59,706 nucleotides of DNA from an uncultured Eubacteriales bacterium (GCA_902776725.1 CACYQX010000006.1:1-59706), one strand, 5' to 3'. Numbered from the stretch's first letter, positions 8,678-16,932 are shown. Notes: generated by a model from the letters alone, not told the origin. Translations and numbers: made by a program.

Positions 8678-9542
8678 AACCGGAGATAAGAGAAAAGACA
8701 AAACGGAAATAGTCGAGAAGACCCCTTTGTTTGATCGTATATTCAAACCGGAAGTAATAGTTCTGGAAAACGGACATTCGGTGACGCGAGCCAAAAGCAG
8801 ATTGCCGCTCATCGCATTCTTTGTATGCATCGCATTGATTATCTCGGTCATAGTAACGGGATTTGATATAGGAATCATCATATCCAGAGGAAGAGAGTTC
8901 TTCGTCATACTGGGCAGGATTTTCCACCCGGACTTTAGCTATTTCGACAAGGTCTGGGGACCGCTGGTTGATACGGTAGAGATGTCTCTTCTCGGAACTA
9001 TTGTTGGATCACTTCTTGGACTTCCGTTTGCAATTTTGGCTTCTAGCAATATTAACAAAAACAAGCCTACGCTGCTTTTTGTTAGATTGATTCTGTCGGT
9101 TTTAAGATCTGTGCCGACGCTCATTATCGCATCCGCTTGTTCGCTCATATTTGGTCTCGGTACATTTGCCGGTACTGTTGCGATAACTATCTTTACCCTC
9201 GGTATCGTTGCAAAGATGCTTTTTGAAAGCATAGAGACAATAGATATGAAGCCTTACGAAGCTATGCAGTCGTTTGGCGGAAGCACTTTACAGTCATTCT
9301 GGGCAGCATGCATTCCGCAGATACTTCCGACATATCTCTCGCATTGCCTATATTGCTTTGAGATGAATGTGCGTGCAGCATCCATTCTCGGTTACGTAGG
9401 AGCCGGTGGACTTGGCATACTCATAAACGAACGTATAGGTTGGAGAGACTACGCGGGACTTGGAATGGTTCTTCTGTCGTTGTTTATTCTTGTTCTGATA
9501 ATCGACTTCTTGACCGATTATTTCAGATCCAAACTGTCTTAG
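8670..9542 (+). CDS. phnE: Phosphonate-type ABC transporter permease 1
   Basis: This is a 290-residue integral membrane subunit. An N-terminal cytoplasmic stretch of about 50 residues precedes a first membrane segment (LIAFFVCIALIISVIVTGF). After a periplasmic loop, VDTVEMSLLGTIVGSLLGLPFA starts the transport core. The EAA-type cytoplasmic loop that contacts the ATPase is visible as EAMQSFGGSTLQSFWAACIP. It overlaps phnC by 8 bases and precedes a second, different permease gene, so the channel is probably a heterodimer. Confidence 0.9.
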   Translation: MTKTGDKRKDKTEIVEKTPLFDRIFKPEVIVLENGHSVTRAKSRLPLIAFFVCIALIISVIVTGFDIGIIISRGREFFVILGRIFHPDFSYFDKVWGPLVDTVEMSLLGTIVGSLLGLPFAILASSNINKNKPTLLFVRLILSVLRSVPTLIIASACSLIFGLGTFAGTVAITIFTLGIVAKMLFESIETIDMKPYEAMQSFGGSTLQSFWAACIPQILPTYLSHCLYCFEMNVRAASILGYVGAGGLGILINERIGWRDYAGLGMVLLSLFILVLIIDFLTDYFRSKLS

Positions 9543-9559
9543 GGAGGAGGGGATAAATA

Positions 9560-10393
9560 ATGTCATTTTTAGAAGACTTCGATAAAAAAATAGTAGAGAC
9601 ATATGAAAATAGACCTAGGAAACTATGGCAAACCCTCCTTGTGATTTTTGTTCTGCTTGGACTTGTAATCTGGAGCTCGACCGGAATTAATTATAATGGT
9701 GTAACCCAAAAAGGAAGCGAAATTGCCTATGGTATTTTCCACGGTCTTACACATCCGAACTGGGACACGATATTTAATCTCACTACGGATGGTGTACCGT
9801 ATCTGATTGCGCAGACAATCGCGATTGCTGTTCTCGGAACATTCATCGGCGGAATCCTTGCTATACCGATTGCTTTTCTCGCAAGCACCAATATAGTTCC
9901 AAAGTGGCTCGCAAGAGTGTTTAGGGTATTTATCCTGTTTATCAGAACAATCCCTGCGCTTGTTTGGGCATTGGTTTGGATAAGGGTAACGGGGCCGGGA
10001 CCATTCTGCGGCGTCGTAACGCAGTCGATATGCTCGATAGGAATGATTTCCAAGATGTATATCACAGCGATAGAAGATCTGGACTCAGGGATTCTTGAGT
10101 CGCTCGACGCTTCGGGTTGCAATACATTTGAAAAGATACGTTGCGGAATACTTCCGCAGCTGGCCGCGAGCTTCATATCGACTATCATCTATAGATTTGA
10201 TATAAACCTAAAGGATGCAACAACGCTCGGTATTGTAGGAGCCGGTGGTATAGGTGCCGCAATGATTCAGTCAATCAACTCAAGACGTTGGGCACTAGTT
10301 GGATCCTTCCTGATAGTCCTGATTCTTCTCGTCGTTGTAATCGAATATGCATCGACTAAGATAAGAGCAAGACTGGCGCAAGGAAGACAATAG
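9560..10393 (+). CDS. phnE: Phosphonate-type ABC transporter permease 2
   Basis: The 277-residue membrane protein is homologous to the preceding gene product but clearly distinct. Its first membrane segment starts near residue 23 (LWQTLLVIFVLLGLVIW). The EAA loop reads ESLDASGCNTFEKIRCGILPQ. GIVGAGGIGAAMIQSI near the C terminus is typical of PhnE. The gene follows AGGGAGGAGGGG with its ATG 17 bases after the first permease. A GC-rich hairpin follows the gene. Confidence 0.9.
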   Translation: MSFLEDFDKKIVETYENRPRKLWQTLLVIFVLLGLVIWSSTGINYNGVTQKGSEIAYGIFHGLTHPNWDTIFNLTTDGVPYLIAQTIAIAVLGTFIGGILAIPIAFLASTNIVPKWLARVFRVFILFIRTIPALVWALVWIRVTGPGPFCGVVTQSICSIGMISKMYITAIEDLDSGILESLDASGCNTFEKIRCGILPQLAASFISTIIYRFDINLKDATTLGIVGAGGIGAAMIQSINSRRWALVGSFLIVLILLVVVIEYASTKIRARLAQGRQ

Positions 10394-10410
10394 ATAGAAT
10401 AAAAAGGAAA

Positions 10411-10438
10411 TGCGGCAGCCCATGAGTGGGCTGCCGCA
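10411..10438 (+). promoter_or_regulatory. Strong intercistronic hairpin between phnE2 and the nucleotidase gene
   Basis: TGCGGCAGCCC (10411-10421) pairs perfectly over 11 bases with GGGCTGCCGCA (10428-10438) around ATGAGT. It is followed by GATTTATTAC rather than a continuous T-run. It could be a weak terminator or a 3' stabiliser of the phn message; the nucleotidase gene begins 25 bases later. Confidence 0.6.
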
Positions 10439-10462
10439 GATTTATTACAAGGGTTACAGCAT

Positions 10463-12034
10463 ATGTCAGACAAAATAAGAATTATATCAACTTCAGATGT
10501 GCACGGAAAAGTATTTCCGCATGAATATAGCTATGAAAAAGCCTACGCCCTTGAATTTGAATATGGGTTTGCAAAGCTTGCGATGCTTGTAAAGAGCCTA
10601 AGAAATGACAAGAGTATTTCTGATAGCATTCTTATAGATAACGGAGATACGCTTGAGGGTTCGCCGCTCCAGTCGTTTTATTATAGGAACCTGGGGAATT
10701 GCGTAAGCGACGCTAAAGCAGGTGGTGCGTATAGATATCAGGCTTCTCCTGTTTCCTATGCGATGAGCCTTATGGGCTATGATTATATAAACATTGGAAA
10801 TCACGATTTTGATTTTGGGAGACCTGAACTCGCAAAACATATAGAGGCGTGCGGCGCCAAATGCATAAATCTTAATATTGGATATGATTACGACATCAAA
10901 GAGATTGCAGGATATAAATTTGCTTTCTTTGGTGTGCTCACTCACTTAACGACAAGATGGGAGTCCGCTGAAAAACTTGGGGATGCAACGTTCCCGGATG
11001 CATTCACTCTCGCCAAGGAAACAGTGAAGAAAATACAGGAGAAAGAAAACCCTGATTTTATAGTTTGCTGCTACCATGGTGGCCTTGAGAAAAACCCGGA
11101 AACCGGTATGGATCTCGGAAGAGATGATGGTGAAAACCAGGGATATAAAATGCTCTCGGAAATCGACGGGCTAGATGTGATTGTCATGGGTCATCAGCAT
11201 ACGCTTAGCGCAGGCGTCTATAATGGCAAGGCCTACTGCCAGCCGGGAGTTGACGGAACGCATATATCTGTAATAGATATTGACCCTGAAACGAGAGAGA
11301 TGGAGGTAAAACTCATTTCTCTTAGGGATGAAGAGATGCTTATGGACGGAGATATATGCATGGATCTCGCGAGGGTGGAAGATGCATGTCAGCAGTGGCT
11401 GGATAAACCAATAGGAACAAGCAAAATAGATCTCAGAATCTATAATGAAGACAAAGAGCGACTTGAAAAGTCTCAGTTCATTACTTTCATAAACAAAGTT
11501 CAGATGGATCGGCTTAATGGAGATATTTCTTCTACAAGCCTCTTTAAGGGCGCAACGGGATTTAAAAAGCACATTACGTTAAGGAATATAGTCGGCTCAT
11601 ACGCTTTTCCAAATACTCTAGTGAAAAAGAGAATAAGCGGAAAGGTGCTTAGGGAGTATATTGAAAAAACACTGGAGTTCTGGGACGTTGAAGATGGATA
11701 TATCATAATCTCGCAGGACTATTTGGAGCCCATTCCTCAGCATTTCAATTATGATATCTTTGATGGGATAGAATATGCTGCGGAAATTTCCAGACCAAAA
11801 GGTAGCCGTCTAACAAAGCTCAAAAGAAACGGAGTTACAATTAATGATGACGATGAGTTTGGCATAGTGATAAACAATTATAGAGCCGCTGGCGGCGGAA
11901 ATTATCCCATGCTCGCGGAACTTGAGATTCTTTCCGAGGATCTAACCAATATGGTCGATGTCATTGCTGAATATATAGAAGAGCATGGTGAAATAGATTT
12001 TGAGCCGGTATATAATGTAAGTATCAAGGTTTAA
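10463..12034 (+). CDS. Cytosolic 5'-nucleotidase / 2',3'-cyclic phosphodiesterase family protein
   Basis: The 523-residue protein has the two domains of the UshA/YfkN family. The N-terminal calcineurin-like metallophosphatase carries the metal ligands (TSDVHGK near residue 11, NGDTLEG, IGNHDFDFG, CYHGG, MGHQHT near residue 239). The C-terminal 5'-nucleotidase domain (about residues 330-505) contains the substrate-specificity part. Unlike most relatives it has no signal peptide or wall anchor, so it should work inside the cell. It starts 69 bases after the phnE2 stop with AAGGG before the ATG. Its place behind an organophosphate importer suggests that it removes phosphate from the imported compound; this is inference. 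Confidence 0.88.
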   Translation: MSDKIRIISTSDVHGKVFPHEYSYEKAYALEFEYGFAKLAMLVKSLRNDKSISDSILIDNGDTLEGSPLQSFYYRNLGNCVSDAKAGGAYRYQASPVSYAMSLMGYDYINIGNHDFDFGRPELAKHIEACGAKCINLNIGYDYDIKEIAGYKFAFFGVLTHLTTRWESAEKLGDATFPDAFTLAKETVKKIQEKENPDFIVCCYHGGLEKNPETGMDLGRDDGENQGYKMLSEIDGLDVIVMGHQHTLSAGVYNGKAYCQPGVDGTHISVIDIDPETREMEVKLISLRDEEMLMDGDICMDLARVEDACQQWLDKPIGTSKIDLRIYNEDKERLEKSQFITFINKVQMDRLNGDISSTSLFKGATGFKKHITLRNIVGSYAFPNTLVKKRISGKVLREYIEKTLEFWDVEDGYIIISQDYLEPIPQHFNYDIFDGIEYAAEISRPKGSRLTKLKRNGVTINDDDEFGIVINNYRAAGGGNYPMLAELEILSEDLTNMVDVIAEYIEEHGEIDFEPVYNVSIKV

Positions 12035-12087
12035 TAATGCGTAAAGCGTACAGATAGTAAGATCAATCACAAAAGAGAGGAATAATT

Positions 12088-13071
12088 ATGAAACCTGAAA
12101 GTGGAGTTTTTAAGACAGTACTTCTCGTGGCACTTCCCGCAAGTGGAAAATCAGAAGTAAGAAATTTTATGGCAAATATCGAGGGAGAGCGCCTAAAAAA
12201 GGAGTTCCACATCGGAGAGAATCTTCAACTCGATGATTTTCCTTATGTGCATTTTATGCGTCTCATAGACAACGCTCTGGAGAGAAAGGGTGAGCCGCGC
12301 ATATTCTATCAGTCGGACGAGGATCCATTCTTCAACGACTATGACTGGGGTACGCTCATCCAGCTTCTTAACGAGGACTATGATAGGCTAATGTCGAGGG
12401 AGGCAATCAATCCCGAGAGCTATGCCATGGAGCTCTTTGAGAGAATGGATAGAGCCGCAACGGTAGCCGGAATCGAACCGAGAATAGCCATGCTCGACGA
12501 TGAACTCATTGTTGAGCTCGCGGATGAGCTCGAGGAAGAGGCAAAGAAGATTACGCTCGCGACCGAGGTTCAATATGCGGATAGCTACGAGGGAAAGACG
12601 CTCGTAATAGAGTGCGCAAGGGGCGGCCCGGACGGATCGTCAATGCCGCTTACGGGTGGATACGGATATCAGTATTCGCTTCCCATGTTCTCCAAAGCAG
12701 TTCTCGATGACGCGGCAATTCTATATATCTGGGTAACTCCTGAAGAATCCAGAAGAAAGAATAACGAGAGAGCCAATCCGGACGATCCGGGTTCAAATCT
12801 CTTCCACGGTGTTCCGATGAACGTAATGCTCGGAGACTACGGATGCGACGATATGGAGTATCTGAGAGAGCACGCGGAGATTCCCGGAACGATTACCATA
12901 AAGAAGGACGGGGAGACGTGGAATGTTCCTATCGGAGTATTCGACAACAGAGTTGACAAGACTTCGTTCCTGAGGCAGGAAAAAGCCCTCTGGACTGAAG
13001 AAAACATAGCGGATATGACTGAATCCATAAGAGAGGCAACAGACGCTATGTGGAAGAATTATAAGGAATAA
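12088..13071 (+). CDS. Unrecognised P-loop protein
   Basis: I do not recognise a characterised family. The 327-residue soluble protein has a Walker A-like motif near its start, ALPASGKS at residues 15-22 ([AG]xxxxGKS), preceded by a hydrophobic strand. A central strand (TLVIECARGGPDGSS) resembles a nucleotide-kinase or NTPase core. A later strand (DDAAILYIWVTPEESRRKN) resembles the LID region of kinases such as adenylylsulfate or nucleoside kinases. No membrane segments or signal peptide are seen. GAGAGG before the ATG supports the start. It follows the nucleotidase by 53 bases and is the last gene before a bidirectional terminator, so it is probably in the same functional unit. A small-molecule kinase is my best guess, not more. 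Confidence 0.75.
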   Translation: MKPESGVFKTVLLVALPASGKSEVRNFMANIEGERLKKEFHIGENLQLDDFPYVHFMRLIDNALERKGEPRIFYQSDEDPFFNDYDWGTLIQLLNEDYDRLMSREAINPESYAMELFERMDRAATVAGIEPRIAMLDDELIVELADELEEEAKKITLATEVQYADSYEGKTLVIECARGGPDGSSMPLTGGYGYQYSLPMFSKAVLDDAAILYIWVTPEESRRKNNERANPDDPGSNLFHGVPMNVMLGDYGCDDMEYLREHAEIPGTITIKKDGETWNVPIGVFDNRVDKTSFLRQEKALWTEENIADMTESIREATDAMWKNYKE

Positions 13072-13083
13072 TAGCAATAAATA

Positions 13084-13124
13084 TAAAAGAGCCGCATCCT
13101 GCGAGGCGCAGGGTGCGGCTTTTG
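13084..13124. terminator. Bidirectional terminator between convergent genes
   Basis: AGCCGCATCCTGC and GCAGGGTGCGGCT form a long stem (about 13089-13120) around GAGGC. AAAAGA lies on the left and TTTTGT on the right, so it can end transcripts on both strands. Confidence 0.85.
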
Positions 13125-13126
13125 TA

Positions 13127-14074
13127 TTACAGATATATCGATGAAAGTATGCTTGCGACTATTGGTAGCGTCAGGAGAGACATAAGCGTCGTGAGTGCGA
13201 TTCCCTCGGAAGCGAGTGTTGCATTCTTGCCTTCCTTTGCCGCAACTCCGCCGATTATTACTGCGCAGGGGAAAGCCGATGTCCATACGAGCAGGAGCTT
13301 TACGTCGCTGGGAAGGAAGGGGAGCCAGTTGACCATCAGGAATGCGATGATCGGAATGATCAGCACATTGAAGACCGATGCTATGATGAGGTCTCTGTTT
13401 TTGATGATGTCGATGAATTTGCTGTTTGCCAGACGCATTCCCACAACTATCATTGATAGCGGTGTCGTGACGTTTCCGAGCATTCCCGTGACATCGAGAA
13501 GCGTATCAGGCATTTTGATTCCGGCAAAGAGTATAGCCATGCTTACGAGCGATACGACTACGCATGGGTTTAAAACAGATTTACCTATGCTCTTTATATC
13601 GAAGCTGCTCTTTTGTCCGTAATTCATCTGAAGTATGGATATCGAGAACAGATAAATATTAAGTACTATATTGTGGACCACGATGAGAAAAAAGAAGTGG
13701 TCTCCGAAGACTGCTTTTGTTATCGGGAAACCCATGAAACCGGCGTTGGCGGCAACCATGATCGTCATGAGCATGCCGATATCCTCGCGCGGAGTGCGGG
13801 TAAATATTCTTTTGCTTATGGGAATAACAAGAAGCGCCATGATGATGAAATAGGCGAAGGCGCTTATGAGAATCAAAGTGACCTTGCCGGATATCGAGTC
13901 ATCGAGCTCCTTGGTCACGATGGAACTAAAAATCATGCAAGGCGTGGTAATCATAATGAGCAGATTCACCATTGCCGGTTCTGCTTCGTGACTTAGTACT
14001 TTCAATTTGGTGGCAATATATCCAACAACGATGATTGCGAATATGCCGAGTATCTTGACAAGAACGGTTAACAT
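13127..14074 (-). CDS. AEC family (auxin efflux carrier type) permease
   Basis: The 315-residue protein is almost entirely hydrophobic, with about ten membrane segments in two five-helix halves. Family hallmarks are the N-terminal VLVKILGIFAIIVVGYIA helix, the NAGFMGFPI crossover segment around residue 111, and a second broken helix in the C-terminal half. Bacterial members export or import small organic acids such as malate; the substrate cannot be read from the sequence. It stands alone on the minus strand and converges with the phn/nucleotidase unit through the bidirectional terminator. Confidence 0.9.
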   Translation of the reverse strand: MLTVLVKILGIFAIIVVGYIATKLKVLSHEAEPAMVNLLIMITTPCMIFSSIVTKELDDSISGKVTLILISAFAYFIIMALLVIPISKRIFTRTPREDIGMLMTIMVAANAGFMGFPITKAVFGDHFFFLIVVHNIVLNIYLFSISILQMNYGQKSSFDIKSIGKSVLNPCVVVSLVSMAILFAGIKMPDTLLDVTGMLGNVTTPLSMIVVGMRLANSKFIDIIKNRDLIIASVFNVLIIPIIAFLMVNWLPFLPSDVKLLLVWTSAFPCAVIIGGVAAKEGKNATLASEGIALTTLMSLLTLPIVASILSSIYL

Positions 14075-14172
14075 TTAAAAACCTCGCAAATAAAACTGGC
14101 CATTATTGGCGCAAAGCAAAGTATATCACACAAATAATAGTAAAAAAAGACGATGTTAATTGGGTTTTCATG

Positions 14173-14181
14173 TGGTAGAAT
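14173..14181 (+). promoter_or_regulatory. Extended -10 promoter immediately before rdgB
   Basis: TGGTAGAAT (TGn plus TAGAAT at 14176-14181) has no good -35. A start 7-8 bases after the -10 would fall at 14188-14189, essentially at the ATG, which implies a leaderless mRNA. Confidence 0.5.
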
Positions 14182-14189
14182 ACATTGAT

Positions 14190-14789
14190 ATGGAAAAGAT
14201 TATAGCTGCGTCCGGCAATAAGGACAAAATTAAAGAAATAGAGGCAATCACAAGGCGCTTTGGCATGGTAGTGGTATCCATGAAGGAGGCCGGGATTCTC
14301 GTGGACGATATCGAGGAGAACGGCACCACTTTTGAGGAAAACTCATATATCAAAGCAAAGACAATATGGGATATCTCTCATAAGACCACGATTGCGGATG
14401 ACTCAGGGCTCGAAGTGGACTATCTCGACGGTGCCCCCGGAATTTATTCTGCGCGTTTTGCGGGAGAGGATTGCAATTATACAAGGAATAACGAAAAGCT
14501 TCTGGGGCTTCTCGAGGGAGTTCCTTGCGATGAGCGTACGGCGCGCTTTGTGACCGTAATCACTATGATACTCGAGGACGGAGAGGTCATTGTTGCCCGT
14601 GGAGAGTGCCCGGGTCATATAGCGGAGGACTTTTTGGGTGAGGGCGGATTTGGATATGATCCCGTCTTTGTTCCGGAAGGATATAGTGAATCCTTTGCTC
14701 AGATGGGGACGGATGCCAAAAACAGGATTGGGCATAGGGCGAGGGCTCTTGAAAAGCTTACGGAGCTACTTACGGAGCGCGGGCTCTAG
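14190..14789 (+). CDS. rdgB: XTP/dITP diphosphatase (RdgB/HAM1 family)
   Basis: This housekeeping enzyme hydrolyses non-canonical purine nucleoside triphosphates (XTP, ITP, dITP) to monophosphates and keeps them out of nucleic acids. The 199-residue protein has the family start IIAASGNKDKIKEI and the acid-rich catalytic segment TIADDSGLEVDYLDGAPGIY. FGYDPVF and KNRIGHRARAL follow near the C terminus. The ATG at 14190 aligns with the family N terminus. An upstream TTG at 14160 would add ten unrelated residues. No ribosome binding site is visible before the ATG. The yihY-like gene follows 22 bases later. Confidence 0.96.
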   Translation: MEKIIAASGNKDKIKEIEAITRRFGMVVVSMKEAGILVDDIEENGTTFEENSYIKAKTIWDISHKTTIADDSGLEVDYLDGAPGIYSARFAGEDCNYTRNNEKLLGLLEGVPCDERTARFVTVITMILEDGEVIVARGECPGHIAEDFLGEGGFGYDPVFVPEGYSESFAQMGTDAKNRIGHRARALEKLTELLTERGL

Positions 14790-14811
14790 TTTAGCAGTAG
14801 GGTAATGAAGA

Positions 14812-15654
14812 ATGGGTAAACGCTTTAAACAAATGATATATATGGGGTTCAAGCAGCTTCTGGACCCGTATTATCAGGGTATCGCGGCGCAGATAGCCTT
14901 CTTCTTTATGCTCTCGATAGTTCCGACGCTGATTCTGCTTTCGCAGCTTCTCAGCATGTTCCACTTTAGCCTGGACACGATAAATGCGTATTTGGATACG
15001 GAAATCGCACCGGAAATACTTACGAGCTTCCAGGAAAGCCTGTCCTTTGATCCTCAGCCCGGAACCAATATACTCCTTATGATTACGGCTATATGGGCGG
15101 CGTCTCGCCTGCAGTTTTCGCTCATGAGGATTACCAACTATACGCTTTCCGGAGGAAAGGACCCCGGAAGCTATTTTAAGGATAGGATAAGATCCATAGT
15201 TACGGTTATCCTGACGATTCTCGTTATGATGGCTATGGTAATAATCTTGGCTTACGGGCAGCTTGTGATGAACTTCCTCTCCAAGAAGTTCCTGATAAGC
15301 GATGAGCTCGACTGGGCCTGGGTTGTATTTAGATGGCCGGTTGCGGGAGCCTTGTTCCTGCTCTTGATCTCCTTTATTTACTATGTGCTTCCCGCAAACA
15401 AGAACAGGAGGCGCTTTAAGGAGATTCTTCCGGGGAGCATATTCTGCGCCATTGGAATGCTTCTTGTGACGATGGTCTATTCCAGCTATACGGCACATGC
15501 GGTTACCCAGAACGTGCTCTATGGCTCTATGGCTAGTATTGCGGCACTTATGTTCTGGTTCTATCTGATATCTTGGGTCATGTGCCTTGGAATCCTCGTG
15601 AACAAAGTATGGCTGGATACGAGTGCCGACAAGGTTGAAAAGGAAAGGCGATAG
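14812..15654 (+). CDS. YihY / BrkB family membrane protein (UPF0761)
   Basis: The 280-residue integral membrane protein has six probable membrane helices and the family's conserved segments. These are QIAFFFMLSIVPTLILL near residue 28, TAIWAASRLQFSLMRITNY near residue 92, and an FYYVLPANKNRRRFKEILPGS-like segment near residue 190. The family was once called ribonuclease BN in error; its function is unknown. It ends with a charged cytoplasmic tail. It follows rdgB closely and is followed by a terminator (15740-15799). Confidence 0.92.
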   Translation: MGKRFKQMIYMGFKQLLDPYYQGIAAQIAFFFMLSIVPTLILLSQLLSMFHFSLDTINAYLDTEIAPEILTSFQESLSFDPQPGTNILLMITAIWAASRLQFSLMRITNYTLSGGKDPGSYFKDRIRSIVTVILTILVMMAMVIILAYGQLVMNFLSKKFLISDELDWAWVVFRWPVAGALFLLLISFIYYVLPANKNRRRFKEILPGSIFCAIGMLLVTMVYSSYTAHAVTQNVLYGSMASIAALMFWFYLISWVMCLGILVNKVWLDTSADKVEKERR

Positions 15655-15672
15655 GTTATAGGTATATAGTCC

Positions 15673-15846
15673 ATTAAGAAACTTAAGAAACGGAGACTCT
15701 CTCTTAAGGAACGCTTAAGAAACGCTTGTGTAACAGTAAAAAATACCCTGATTTATGTATATATATTGCATATTTATCGGGGTATTTTCGTTTTTATTTA
15801 TAAATATACATGGGGAAAGCCAAATTCTTAAGAGATTTTAAGAAAT
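15673..15846 (+). promoter_or_regulatory. Cluster of CTTAAG-type direct repeats (candidate response-regulator sites)
   Basis: Six TTAAG half-sites on one strand occur in two groups. The first group is 15674, 15683, 15704 and 15715, where the full repeat is TTAAGRAAC. The second is 15828 and 15838. Within pairs they are spaced 9-11 bases, one helical turn. CTTAAG-GAACG-CTTAAG (15703-15719) has the N5 spacing of OmpR-family boxes, and CiaR of streptococci recognises a TTTAAG-N5-TTTAAG repeat. The likely target is the NlpC/P60 gene. The yihY terminator lies between the groups. Confidence 0.45.
15740..15799 (+). terminator. Terminator after the yihY-like gene
   Basis: AAAATACCCTGAT (15740-15752) pairs with ATCGGGGTATTTT (15776-15788), with one wobble, followed by CGTTTTTATTT. 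The 23-base loop is AT-rich. Confidence 0.7.
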
Positions 15847-15853
15847 TGAAATT

Positions 15854-16034
15854 GCTTATAAACATTGAAAATTCAATATTTATAGCGATTTTGCCATGTG
15901 AAATCTATGTGAAGAATTCAAAAAAGCATTGACATCGCTATGCATATAACCTACCATTGCACTTGCGACAAGCGAAAAGCCGATGTCGCAAGCCGCGTAA
16001 TGGGGCGCGGCTGGAAAGGTAGTTATAGCAATGG
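15854..16034 (+). promoter_or_regulatory. Structured leader with possible translational switch before the NlpC/P60 gene
   Basis: An AT-rich hairpin spans 15854-15886. A TTGACA at 15929-15934 with TACCAT 17 bases later is a possible promoter. The following RNA can fold as a three-way junction. P1 is ATAAC-TACC (15946-15955) with GGTAGTTAT (16018-16026). P2 is CTTGCGACA/TGTCGCAAG (15962-15970 with 15984-15992). P3 is CCGCG/CGCGG (15993-15997 with 16006-16010). CCATTGC (15954-15960) can instead pair with GTAATGG in the P3 loop or with GCAATGG at the start codon (16028-16034). P1 also covers the AAAGG ribosome binding site. If the promoter above is the true one, the 5' end would fall inside this fold, so an upstream start is needed for the full structure. 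Confidence 0.4.
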
Positions 16035-16870
16035 GTATTTTAAAGAGCGTTAAGCTCAAGGGAATTAGACTAGTTATCGCGGCGCTTATTATCACGGTGA
16101 TGGTAGCGGGAGCGACAGTAAACACATATGCGGCTCAGACTCATCACTCCGACGCGGGCGGATCGAACTCCTCCTCAGAATCGGAAAAGACGGTTGAGTA
16201 TACCGAAGAAAGAATCGAAGAGATTCCGTTTAAGACGTTTTACCAATATAGTTCGGACCTCGCAAGCGGTGAATCCGTAGTAGGCGTAGAGGGTGAAAAC
16301 GGCACCAAGAAGGTAGTGGGAAAGGTACTTACTGAGGACGGCAAAATCGTCGGAAGAAAGGAAGTCCTCACAACCGTTATCAAAGAAGCCGTTGATGAGA
16401 TTATTCTCATAGGAAGCCTCTGGGATCTTCCGGAAATGAACTATACGTTCGAGGATGGAATTCCGGCCATAGAGGCGGTCTACGACAAATCTGTCTATGT
16501 ATCTCTTCCCGATGAGAGCAAAGGCGGCAAGAGCGGACGAGAAATCGTAAACTTTGCACTTAAGTATATCGGTACGCCATACGTATGGGGCGGAACGAGT
16601 TTGACGGGCGGTTGCGACTGTTCAGGATTCGTGTATGCGGTATTCAATGCTTGCGGATATGATGTGCCGAGAAACGGATTCGAAGATTTCTATCCGATTT
16701 CCATGGATGAAATCATACCGGGAGATATCATCTCTTATCCGGACCACTATTCCATCTATATCGGTGGAGGTATGGAAATAAGCGCGCTTAACTGGAACTG
16801 TGGGGTGTGCATTACTCCTGTCGGCTATGTAAGCAGCTATTACAACGCGGTTAGAGTTATAACGGAATAA
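16031..16870 (+). CDS. Secreted G5-domain NlpC/P60 cell-wall hydrolase
   Basis: This is a 279-residue exported peptidoglycan endopeptidase. A signal peptide or N-terminal anchor (LVIAALIITVMVAGATVNTYA, cleavage near residue 34) is followed by a Ser-rich linker. A G5 domain spans about residues 55-125 (VEYTEERIEEIPFKT, then RKEVLTTVIKEAVDEIILIG). The NlpC/P60 domain begins near residue 166. The catalytic Cys197 lies in GGCDCSGFVY and His239 in DHYSIYIGGG. The domain order is the same as in clostridial resuscitation/wall-remodelling enzymes. The upstream region holds response-regulator-like repeats and a leader structure over the ribosome binding site, so expression is probably tightly controlled. 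Confidence 0.92.
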   Translation: MGILKSVKLKGIRLVIAALIITVMVAGATVNTYAAQTHHSDAGGSNSSSESEKTVEYTEERIEEIPFKTFYQYSSDLASGESVVGVEGENGTKKVVGKVLTEDGKIVGRKEVLTTVIKEAVDEIILIGSLWDLPEMNYTFEDGIPAIEAVYDKSVYVSLPDESKGGKSGREIVNFALKYIGTPYVWGGTSLTGGCDCSGFVYAVFNACGYDVPRNGFEDFYPISMDEIIPGDIISYPDHYSIYIGGGMEISALNWNCGVCITPVGYVSSYYNAVRVITE

Positions 16871-16897
16871 TCGCAAAACCTAAAAGGGGTTTAAAAT

Positions 16898-16932
16898 AGG
16901 GGACGGCAGTGACCGTCCCCTTATTGTTTTTT
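16898..16932 (+). terminator. Terminator of the NlpC/P60 gene
   Basis: AGGGGACGG (16898-16906) pairs with CCGTCCCCT (16913-16921) around CAGTGA, followed by TATTGTTTTTTT. Confidence 0.85.

Noticed and set aside
8102-8908. 268-codon minus-strand frame opposite phnC/phnE
   Set aside because: Overlaps two well-supported genes on the other strand and has no recognisable motif.
6689-10393. Phosphonate degradation operon
   Set aside because: No C-P lyase, phosphonatase or aminotransferase genes accompany the transporter.
14791-15498. 235-codon minus-strand frame opposite the yihY-like gene
   Set aside because: Very basic His/Arg-rich composition, as expected from the complement of a membrane protein gene; no start signal.
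15943-16034. c-di-AMP (ydaO) or c-di-GMP riboswitch before the NlpC/P60 gene
   Set aside because: The conserved core sequences of these classes are not present; only the general three-way-junction shape is suggestive.
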